Part shown: piece after piece, positions 43,653 to 55,600 of the stretch
Position numbering within the stretch: the stretch's first letter is position 1
Layout: each line of letters begins with the position of its first letter
Made by a program: the position numbers and the translations under genes
Notes under the pieces: model-generated
Told to the model about the DNA's origin: nothing
Seen by the model: the letters and a program-made list of their open reading frames with translations, nothing else
Databases searched by the model: none
Source of the DNA: Astropecten irregularis
Lineage: Eukaryota > Echinodermata > Asteroidea > Paxillosida > Astropectinidae
Length of the DNA stretch: 64,000 nucleotides
Assembly: GCA_963971285.1 (NCBI GenBank)
Contig: OZ020265.1
Coordinates: forward strand, 3,450,270 to 3,514,269
Reading direction: 5' to 3'

Positions 43653-46600
43653 CTGCAAAAATAAAACACAATATTCAATCATTAAGCACAACGTTTTGCG
43701 CTCATAAATACTTAGCTTCAAACGAAGTTAAGTAATATCTATTAACTTAAAAATCATCAAATAACCACTGACTAGCTAGTTTTAAGTCATTAAAAAGTGA
43801 ACAAAGACTAATTTGACAGGAGCGGAATTTGAACCGGCGACCTCCTGAATACTGTACCAGCGCTCTTACCAACTGAGCTATCCAGCCCTATATTGGTGGT
43901 GTCCCTAATAGTCAGTTATCTTTGTTGGCATATAGCGGTATGTAAGTGGTTTCATGGCTTCAGACTGACAAATGATCAAAGATAGTTGACTATTAGGGAC
44001 AACATCAATATAGGGCTGGATAGCTCAGTTGGTAAGAGCGCTGGTACAGTATTCAGGTCGTTGGTTTGAATTTTCATTTTTCACTTTTCAATTTACAAAT
44101 CAAATTGTACAATCTTTATAGAAATTCTACAGGTAAGAATTGTTTTCAAACAGTACTTTCAAAAATGCATCTCTCAAAATGCATGTTTGGTTTGAAATGT
44201 AGAATGGATTCTCATATTGTGACATACCTGTTCAGGATGGAGATAATCTCTATGTACAGACTGTGAACGATGAAATGATAAGATAGAATCAGCTTGTCCT
44301 GTGTAGATAGCTTGTGCTGCTTGATTGGCTAGCCGTGTAGAGAACACATATACCTCCTGATGTGCACCTTGCATGGGGAAATGTGGAGGCTGCTGGTACT
44401 GCATCATATGAGGAGACATTCCAGCATGTCCACTACCATCTGAAATAAACAATACACATACACATACAATCATGTATGAACTAGGACATTCCAGCATGTC
44501 CACTACCATCTGAAATAAACAATACACATACAATCATGTATGAACTAGGACATTCCAGCATGTCCACTACCATCTGAAATATACCATATACCATATACAT
44601 AAACATACAATCATGTATGAACTAGGGTCCATCCCAAGCACACATTAACACAGACCATTACCAATACAAGTAATAAATTGCTGCAAACTGCTCATCAGCC
44701 AAAATAATGACCTGAAATATATGAAATGCATGGAGTAAGGACGCCCTGACACGTTTTGATCCTAATAGGATCTTTAGCCTCGATAGAGATCCTGCTAGGA
44801 TGGAAATGCATCAGGCCCTCCTAACCTCAAGCATTGGCTGATGTTGATAAAACAAACACAGGTTATAATGTTTGTCCTGGGGCCGATTTCACTAACACTT
44901 TGCGATCATCGTAAAGCAAGAATCCATCGCTAAACGGAAAATTGCTATGCGAACGATTCTCTGTTTAGCGATGGATTTGAGCTTTACGATGATCGCAAAG
45001 CGTTAGTGAAATCGGCCGCTGGTTACCAATTCTGTGGTCTGTATGAAACTTGGCCAAGTACTAAGCTCAAGCTGAGGTATGATGCATCCCTTCAACATAT
45101 TATCATTTGTTCCAAATAGATTAAGCTTGCTTTCAACTTGGATCTAATTCAATTCCATTGCAGCAAACGTGTAGCAACATTAAAAGTCAATTTCTCTATT
45201 GGCCTTATTCTTGATCAAGCGAGGGCGCTATATCATATACCATCTATTGAAACAAGTCAGAAAAAGTCAACAAATATAATTGTAATGAAGTCAACTTATT
45301 TCTCCATAACTCCACATAATTCACACCAAAAATGTACTTCCAATGATATTCAATGTGAACACTAATGCCCTCATATGATCAATGATTCAACAAGCCTAAT
45401 AAAAAATTACACCCATAGTTAGTCACTGGTACACAGACAAAGTATAATTTTGTTGCGACAGCATTACAGCTATGCAAATGTATGACCCTTCTGTCATGAT
45501 TGTTACACTGCACGTTTTAAATCTTTGCGCCTAAATAGACTTTCCAGATTTTTCCATGTTTTTAGGAAATCCTTTTGGTGCTGAAATGTTGTTTCATTCA
45601 TCACGCTTGGTATGAATTTACTAGCTTGATGGGATACACTGTATTTTTACATTGACGTTCGATGCCTCTGGTCATTGCATTGGTGCTCCTGGCCAACCTT
45701 GACCAAGGGTACCAATGCAATGACCAGAGGTGACCAGAGGCACCACGCAGCAACACAACATGACGTGGCACTGATCACCCTTTTTATTTTACATTGATGT
45801 TAATTACCTGGCATCTTATTATTCTCTCCATTTGACTTGGGCATCTTCATGCTATCTCTGTCTCCATCTCCACTGCACCAGTCCAATTCCTTGGCTTTAG
45901 AATCACTTTTCCGCTTACTGCGAGGTGGCACTTTTTCATCTGAACATAAATATAAATACAAACTGTAAAATAGATTTTGCACATAAGCAGGATGAAAAAT
46001 TCATGGGCAAACAAAGCTAGTTTCTAAAGTTTCTAAGAAGCAAATCAATAGAAGTGACGTAAATTATACAGTATTCTTTCTAAATTTGAATTCACATTGA
46101 TAATAATACAGAAGGCTGCACTTTTGGCAGTTTGATGATGTCACAATTTACATTGTGCTCAGAGTCAACAGATTAATAGATTAGAGTTTTCCTGAGCTTA
46201 GGGCTGAAAATGTTTTCATTGCAACCTGATATACCCGCTAATCTGACCCAAGAGGTGTCATTGTATTAGCTGGTCCTGACAGTAGGGTCGTATCTTTTAC
46301 TGTCCACTATTTTGCTGTTAATTGTTTGATTTCACTGGATAATCCCATATTCCAAAAACAATGACATACAATGAGTCTGCAGGTAAAATTAACTAATAAG
46401 CCATTTGCAAGTTAATCTGAATAGTGTCTGGCACATAGGCATCTTTCATTGCATATAAACACCCCAATTTGAATTTCCCAGACTGAAGACTCTGTTGCTA
46501 TATCACATGAATCGGGGTAAGCTTTTGCATAGTGATACCCATCTCTGGAATGGACTGGTTCCTTTGTGCCATTCTTATCAATTATGAATAGTGCATTGGT

Positions 46601-49600
46601 GCAAGACGTCTGTTATGTAACTAAGCAAAAGCTTGCCCCGAGTCATGTGATATAGCAACAGAGGCTATGGGATAGTGTACCAAATACTATTCAGATTTAA
46701 ATCGCTTTTCAGATTTAACATGGCCCATGACAGCCAGAGGCTGTGGATCAAAGGTGTCATGTCTTTATTCGTGTGTGACACGGCATTATCAGAAGAATGT
46801 TACCAAATTCTGATCCAAGTCACAACTGTTTATATATGAAAAGGCAGAAGATGGGTAATAGGCAGATACTGACCTTTATTTCCATCAGGTCCATTGCCCA
46901 TATGATCAGGTAGAAATACTGAATCATCCTCATCATTATCTTTAGACATCTTAGGTCTATGTGCAGTCTTATCAGTCTTCATATTGATGCACATCTTGCC
47001 AGCTACTTCACTGTCTCCTCCTTTGATGCCATTATCCTCCAATCGTTTCCTCATACTACCTTCCTCTTTGATGGTAGGTAGTGATGGTGAATGTAGTGTT
47101 TGTGTGTTGACCTGTAGGTCAGCACTATTAGCCAATTGGGCTAGCTTCGTTAGTTCATCTGACATCTTCAAAATATCCTCCTTTTCCCGACGTAAAATCT
47201 CCTGATAGTCTAATTTTGGCACGCTGTATTCTCTCTGTGTATTGAAAAAAGGCACAATTAAGAATATATGATTCAAACTTGTCACTCAAGGCTCATGTCA
47301 CACAATGCAGTCTACAGTCAATCAGTTTTAGGCAATCACCAAAAGAAAATAACACTCTTCTTCATTAAAGGGCATATACAACAACCTAGACTGCAGCTGC
47401 TCTGTCACCTTTACCAATGTTTGACATGCCCTTTAAAATAAGCATACAATATTATTAAGGGTAGTGAAAACGGCCTGAAATGTCTTTTGTGTATTTTGGG
47501 TATTATGTAAGGCACTTTTCTAGAAAGGTTGGGACCATATAGTTAAATAAACAACTAGAGTGTGCACTCTGCGCTGGATGCACTCTGCGCGGGACACACT
47601 TAACCATGGCCAGCACCATTGCCTAAAAAAAGAAAACCAAACGAGGGCAAACATGCGCGTCCCATTTCAAATTTTCTGGTGAATTAATATAACCGGCCAC
47701 GGGATATTCCACACATTGCATCACCCTCACATCATGCACAATGCGCGCAGTTGAGAAACATCAGGGTATTTGGACTTGTGCAGCTGTTTAGTCACTACAA
47801 CATAATGGCAGCTGCACGTCCACACCAGAGCGCCGACAACACGCAAGTTGAAAACAGAGCGCGTACTCTAGTTTCTTATTTAACTCTATGGTTGAGACTG
47901 ATCCTGTGCTTAACTACATCTGTGTGTTTTTACTTACAAGAACTTCTACTTCTTTGCCCTCCTTTGATGCTTGCTTCAAACGTTTTCTTCTTTGTTTTGC
48001 TTCTAACTTTTTGTCCTATATCACAAAAAGAAAGAACAGAACAATCTGTTTAATAGTAATAACAAGTCCTCAAATATGTTTGCTTTTAACATGCTATTTC
48101 ATGCAATTGTATGATCATGGTAGCCATATAACCATCATATTGTGATGTCCAAGACTGAGATCAATCACGAGGCAGTACAGATCAACACTGAGACTTAAGA
48201 CCCCACTACTAGGGTCATGACAGTGCCCATGACCATGAACCTCAGACATTCAAGATAAAAATGGAAACCTCAGGTTCTAAGATGCAAAGTTGGAAACATA
48301 TATATATACATGCATATTTCACGCTATATCTTGAAAACAAAGAAAGTGGCGATGATTTACAGAAAGATCTTAACAATTACAACAAGCTGTAACACAGTAT
48401 CATTGTAACTCCTGAGTTGTACAATAACACTAGTACTATGATTCAATGTACTTAATAACTCATACACCATCATATAGCATAGTCTGAATATGCATCGCTT
48501 TGAATACATGTAAGTATCTTCACAAGAAGGAATTCTAAACCAATATGTTTAACAAGGACTTGGTACAGAAACTTTCAGCCGTTGAGTCTGGGACCAAGAT
48601 AAGGCAGAGACAACAATGCTATATAATGCAACATACAAAGTATTATTTGCAAAAGTATACATTGGAGGCAACTATAATATTCAATTAAGATTTTAGTATT
48701 AATACTTTGAAGTAACTTTGCATTTGTGTGTGGGAATGGGAATAACTAGGCTCAAACCATGAAATAATGGATTTTGGGACTGAAGATAGCTTTGTAGATG
48801 GAAATATTCAGAAATATGAAGAAACTGTGTTACATAAGATGTGTAGTAAATTTTACCTGAGTTTGCAGGCGCCATTTACAATGTACACCAACAAACTCTG
48901 AGAGACATTTCATTTTTTGCTTAATACATGAACTCTCTCTGGGCAATGGTTCATTTATCCATGGTGAGGAATGATACATATCCATCCCCAAATAGCCCTC
49001 ATAGCTTTCAAGATAACACAATAATTGTATTACCAATCACTTTAATTATTTCTCAATTGATGGAAAGAAGTGAACTAAAACATAACATCAATACAAGTAA
49101 TAAACTGCTGCAATTGCTTATCAGCCAAAATAATGGCCTGAAATTAAAAGCCACAGATAAAGATTTCCCTAGGATAGAAATGCATCAGGCCTTTCTAACT
49201 CCAAGCATTTAAAAAAAAATTACATGTTAATCATTATTGCTGTCTACTGCAGAACAAAATTATTGACAATACAAAATAAGAATGCAGCAATGAAACATGC
49301 TAATATATGATATTGGTTCTTCCTAGCTACTAGACTGAAGTGATAATATGCAATGACTTTCCATGCAAATGTATTCACTCAGCATTATTCCCACTTCAAT
49401 ACAGGAGAGATGCATGTACTTCACCTGCTTTACACATGTGGAATATTTATGCACCTGAACAAATGCTAACTGACAAGTGACATAATGGCATCATGGCTGA
49501 TGCCTGGAGGCACCCAGTTCTTCAGCTCATAAAGCATCATCACACTGCTGTCAATTTAAGGGGTTGCACCCATGTTGATCCCCAAGATTGGTTTTTAAAA

Positions 49601-52600
49601 ACGCTTTACACATTTGAAAAGTTCCAACCCTAAGTCAAACCAGATAGGACAATCTACCTACGGTAGATGGGATTATCAAAACTGGTTGTACATTGTAGGT
49701 TGATATTCTCCCATGGCGTTTAAACTACTATTGGCAGTATGGAGGCTCTATTGTTTCATGCTTATGCAATTATCAAATGGAACAGACTATGGACAGCTGC
49801 AAGAAGAGGGATGTCAATCTACAGCCAGCAGGCACAAACATGGGGCTAAATGAGTGGATACGTGGGTTCAATACCTCCCAACCCATGAACAAGCCTTTAA
49901 GCACAATTCTATTGACACTATGTAAACAATGTAAATTTCAAATAAACCTCCAAATTTCTATAATCATAAAAAAACACAAACAAATTGTAACATGCCATCT
50001 GCACGGAACAAAATGAATAATACTAACAAGGTGAAAGGAATACAATTGAAACATGGCTGAAGGACAAATAACGTTCATTGTACACTACATGTAGTGCAGA
50101 CAAGGTGCAAATCAAAGGCCAAATACACAAATATATATGTATGTCCTATTAATACATTGAAATTATTATCCCCAATGTACCAAGGCTACTACAAAGACCT
50201 TCATTTTACCATGTCATTGTACCATGATATCATTGTAACATGGCAATGTCAATGACCATCACAGACAATGGACGTCATTGTACCATCATGGCAAAATCAA
50301 TGATCACCACAGGCAAGGGTGTCATTGAACCATGTCAATGCCAATGATCATCACAGCCAATGGGTGTCATTGTTCAATGGCAATGTCAATGATCACCACA
50401 GGCAATGAATGTCATTGTACAATGGTAATGACAATGGCCATCACAGCCAATGGGTGTCATTGTCCAATGCCAATGATCACCACAAGCAATGGATGTCAAT
50501 GTACCATGGCAATGTCAGTGACCGTCACAGGCAATGGATGTCATTGTACCATGGCAATGCCAGTGACCGTCACAGGCAATTGATGTCATTGTACCATGAC
50601 AATGCCAATGATCATCACAGGCAAACGATGTCATTGTACCATGACAATGCCAATGACCATCACAGGCAATGTATGTCATTGTACCATGCCAATACCAGTG
50701 ACCGTCACAGGCAAGGGATGTCATTGTACCATGGCAATGCCAATGACCATCACAGGCAATGGATGTCATTGTTCAATGGCAATGCCAATGATCACCACAG
50801 GCAATGAATGTCATTGTACAATGGCAATGCCAGTGACCGTCACAGGCAATGGATGTCATTGTACCATAGCAATGCCAATGACCATCACAGGCAATGGATG
50901 TCATTGTACCACGGCAATGGCAATGATCATCACAGGCAGTGGATGTCATTGTACCATAGCAATGCCAATGACCGTCACAGGCAATGTATGTCATTGTACC
51001 ATGCCAATACCAGTGACCGTCACAGGCAATGGATGTCATTGTACCATGGCAATGCCAGTGACCATCACAGGCAATGGATGTCATTGTACCATGGCAATGC
51101 CAGTGATCATCACAGGCAATCAATGTCATTGTACCATGACAATGCCAATGACCATCACAGGCAATGGGTAAGCCAGCAGAAACAATGCATATGAGAAGTT
51201 ACATTATCCCTGCATTAAGAATGTGTGTTAGGTCACCTTGTAATAGCAAAGATGAGCCCAAGGTCGCTGTCCTTGCAAAATTGTCCCCAAACCAAACATG
51301 TTTGGTAGGGGCAACAGAACAAGTTCCAACAAGCGCCCAGGCTATGGGGTTGCTGGGAAAAGTCCCAATAATCAGGACTTTTCTCGATAACTGGGACCTA
51401 GTCTAAATGCGATGATCACAAGACTGGACCAAATGATTCAACTAACATGATCGGCATGGGCTGCCAATTTGCTTGGACTGCATTCAATATAAAATATAAT
51501 TTAAAAATGGGGGAACAATACTGTCCAGGTGTACATGAAATACAAAAAGAATCTCATGTGGTTAAAGTGCCCTGGGTCTTTATGCCATATAACTTCCATA
51601 AGCACTAAGATTGATCTTAAGTGAGATCAATCCCAAGTGCTAAGCAAAGTGTGATGTCACAATGCAAATCACTAGATGTTGACACTGACTAATCATCTTT
51701 AGATTAATCTTGGTGTTTTGATGATATACCATACTTTAGCCCAATAAAACAAATGTGTGTTTGGGTTAGAAGTGTCCACTAGGCAAAAACCTAACATTTC
51801 TAATGTTTGCTCATTTCATTCCCATGCATGCTCTCCATGCTTACAATCTGATGTGGCATGCTTGTACAAAAGAAAAAAGCAGTCAGAATTACTCACCTCC
51901 AGACCTATGAGATTATATACAGTGAAACAAAACATACAACATTGCTCGGTTGAGTAATGGCAATCACTGAAAATGGATATAAAAGAAAAATGAAGGCTGT
52001 TTGGTAACCACAAACACACATTTGTCTTTATGAATGTGGTTAATCACCACAATGTCCTATTGTTATACATATACAGGTTTGTACATGTGTACTCTTCACA
52101 AAACATCTTAAGCTGTAACATCTTACCTACATGTAGGTACATAGCAATAGATTTTCATGTATGCATTAACAATACTGGCCAGATATACATGTACAACAAC
52201 TAAATCCCTTGTAATTGTGAAATGAATGTGAAACCTTGGGCATTTACCCAAACCTCAGCACTAGTTCAAGCTCCGCCTCCATTTCAGCATTTTCAGCATA
52301 TGGATGACAGCGCTGGAGTCTGAGCAAGAGCCGGAGCCGAGGTTTGGAAAAGGGCCTTTAAATGAACTACTCATTCTTATTCCACTTGAGTGCACATACT
52401 TTCTGTCTTAAATTTCTGTCACATTAATCTGCATTTGTTTCTGCAAAGGGGATACTGCTACTATACTAGCTATACTATACTTATTCTTTGTGAATACAGA
52501 ATGGGACGGTTGATTATTAATTTAAAATGGCAAGGAACTTGGATAAATCCTGACACACGTTTAACTGAACCAAGCATAAGATGGCAGGTATAAAAACATA

Positions 52601-55600
52601 TATTTTTGAAGGATTTATCTTTTTTAGAAAACTGTACCTACACATGTAGAGTAATAGAGAAGTGGTATTTCCATTTGCCTTTACAGGAGGTATTACAAGC
52701 ATGACAAGTGACATGAACATGAGAGTCAACCACTTTTAGAGGAATCAAACAACATACATGTGTACCTCTATGAATCTACACGTAGGTTTTGAAAGTCCAT
52801 TAACTTATAAATAAATCTGATAAAAATGAAATAATACAGAGTGCAGCATAAATATTGGACAGACAACAGACAGAGTATGCATGTATGTTACATATATGAT
52901 TTACCTCCAGTGACACTTGTATGATTGGCATTACTTCATGATGTAGGTAGTTATATAGCTTGATCTCATCAGGATGTTGACTCTTACAGATTGATTTCAG
53001 GAATGTCTGCCACTCTTCACTACAGCAACAGATACACTGCCAAGCTGTCTTGCCCTTCTTGGGACTCACTTGGTCTTTGTACAATCGCAAATCTGTATCA
53101 AATAGAATCAATATAATAAATCACACAATTACCAAAGATTCCAAGGGTGCCATCTTGTGTGTACATAACCTATGGTATGTACCACAAGAAACAGCACCCA
53201 ACAACTGTATTGTTCTTAAACCATAGTATAAGATTCCTTGCAGATTTCTGAATAAATTGTGACCAGACTGTTCATTTGCCAAAGGCAGAGCCACAGATGG
53301 GACTGGCTGCAGTGATATCTCTGCATGTTCTAATGCTTACATGTAACACAGTATTCCTACTTGTCTTTGTGTTGGTGCTGTCATGTTCAAAGATTACATT
53401 CCATTACACCATCTCCTTCATTTACATTTGAACTCTTAATAGTTCAGATGTTCCATACTATGCAGCCTTTATCTATGTATGATGCCTGTACATGACAGGG
53501 AGGTTAATGTGTGCACATTAGAGAAGCAGATTGATGAATGAATCAATGAGAAGTGACTGAGGGGCACACAAGCAGCAGCAGCTATCTGCTAGGTAGTCAT
53601 GGTAAGTCATGGGCCCACAAGACAAAAGGGTGTTTGATGTACATTTAATTGCACTGCATCAATTAATTGTAGCCTTGATCCATTTGCAATGACACCCAGT
53701 AGCAATAACCCCAGTGATACTGTAAAAACCCAACAAATAATGGCCTGAGCAAATATCACAGTTTTGCTCCTAAGAAACATAAAATTGGCATTTGTAAAAC
53801 CTGAAAATTCTGCTCTGAGATGATATCATTAAGTGAAAATATGACTTGTGCATAGATGCTTAGTTCATGTATGAACCTGAGGATTTATCCCACACAGAGG
53901 AATGTGACTACACCATGAAATGTGTCTAGACTTTTAATAATCAGGAATAGTCTTATTGCTGTGAAGATCATATTAATAAGACATGATTTATAATTTGACC
54001 GATGCTAACCCTTTCAGTTTATATGTGCCTGTAAGGTGAACAAAGTTTGCCAACACGTGTTGCATGTACCGAGTCATGTAGATGTTACTAAGCGTGTCTC
54101 CAGATTTCATCCAAGTACAATAGACTCCATGGTTCATGTACATGTGATGTGTTCAGTGCTGCCAGCCTAGGAAGTTTACGGGCACAAATTTATCATACAA
54201 TTTCTGCTATTTCAGATTGATGCTTTCCCCTAGTTCTGTTTTATTTTTAATAATATATATCCTTAAGTATCGTCAAGAAGTTAAGACATTTATTTTTACA
54301 TAAATTCATTTTGTCGCAGTTGAAAATGGTGAATGAATGAATAAATAAATGCAGCCAACACTGATAATACTTTCATAGGTGGACATGCCCATCCATATAT
54401 TGCAAACTGAACTAACATTTACATGTACATGTATATGTGGACTTTAAAGTAGCCATATTTCTTTTGTGCTTCATACATGTATAATGCATGTTTATGCCCA
54501 CAAATTTGCCAAAAAATGCACAAGTTAAGTATACTATTCAACTATCACTCACCATTAAAATACCAGTATTGGTTACTCAGTGCATCCTGTCCAATAGAAA
54601 AATATCGCTGAAACAAAAAAGAAAACCCAATAGTTAAATTATATGTGCATGTACTGTCCACATACATGTAGTAATCAAAGGTTATAACAATCGTCATTAT
54701 GAAGCAACATGTCTGCATGCTGCTCATAGTGTACATGTACTATACCTAGGACAACTTTTGGTATAGGAATCAGCAAAACAAACTGTACCTACTGTACGAT
54801 CAGTTTGAGTCAATTACACTGTAAATGCATAAACCTTCATAATCAGTTTTGGAAACAGCTCCGTGCATACTGCACCAAAGTGAATTCCATTCACCATGGT
54901 CACTCAATATATCTGCAATATATTTATTTTAAAGTGTGAATATTGAGATTTACTCAAAATAACGATAGAAAAGCTTGAACTTGTAATTTCTTGTGGCTGT
55001 ATTTTATTGCTTTAGAAGTGAACGTGAATAAACTGCACACATGTTAAACATGAATAAATCTGAGAGTAAATGTTTGCCCCAACTCAGACATCTTCCTACA
55101 AGAGTAGCTGGAATATATTATGTTGTTGCTATAAATGTATTGTTTGCATATTATACTAACCATATCATCTGGGCTGTAGTGATCCTCAAGATATTCTGTC
55201 AAGTCCTCAGTATGACAGGCATACAAGGTGTCTATCAACCTCTTCAATAGCAACAGCTACATCCAAACAAAACAACAAACAAACAAACATTCATCAATAT
55301 TGTAGATGCACAATCAACCTTGTATAAAGGTAGCATTATATTTTGGTTTTTGTCTTAGAAATACAGATTAATGGGCAAAAATATCAAGGAAGATACAGTA
55401 ACAGTCCTCTGTGAAAATTTCAGTCCCATACGGTGCCCACTTTTTGAGAAAACAGTGAAAAACAGCTACAGTATTTCTTAAGTCATTTCTCTATTATTTT
55501 TGATCTTTTAAAAGATCAAAAAGATTTTCAGTCGTTGTTTTACTAATTTCTGGATAAATACAGCATTTCAGGTGAAAATATTTGAACGGTATGTTTCTAC

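Noticed and set aside
43921..44060. Possible functional tRNA gene (GGGCTGGATAGCTCAGTTGG)
   Set aside because: The same tRNA-like segment recurs at least four times with shared flanks and tail and with damaged arms, so it is a SINE head.
50596..51171. 191-codon plus-strand open frame in the 45-bp repeat
   Set aside because: Pure tandem repeat with open frames on both strands, inside an intron, with no splice or promoter context.
51898..51967. Minus-strand candidate exon with strong acceptor (ccattttcag) and donor (GGAG|gtgagt)
   Set aside because: It is 70 bp, and its only open frame needs an incoming phase that neither neighbouring exon supplies. Including it would break the frame. It could at most be a poison exon.
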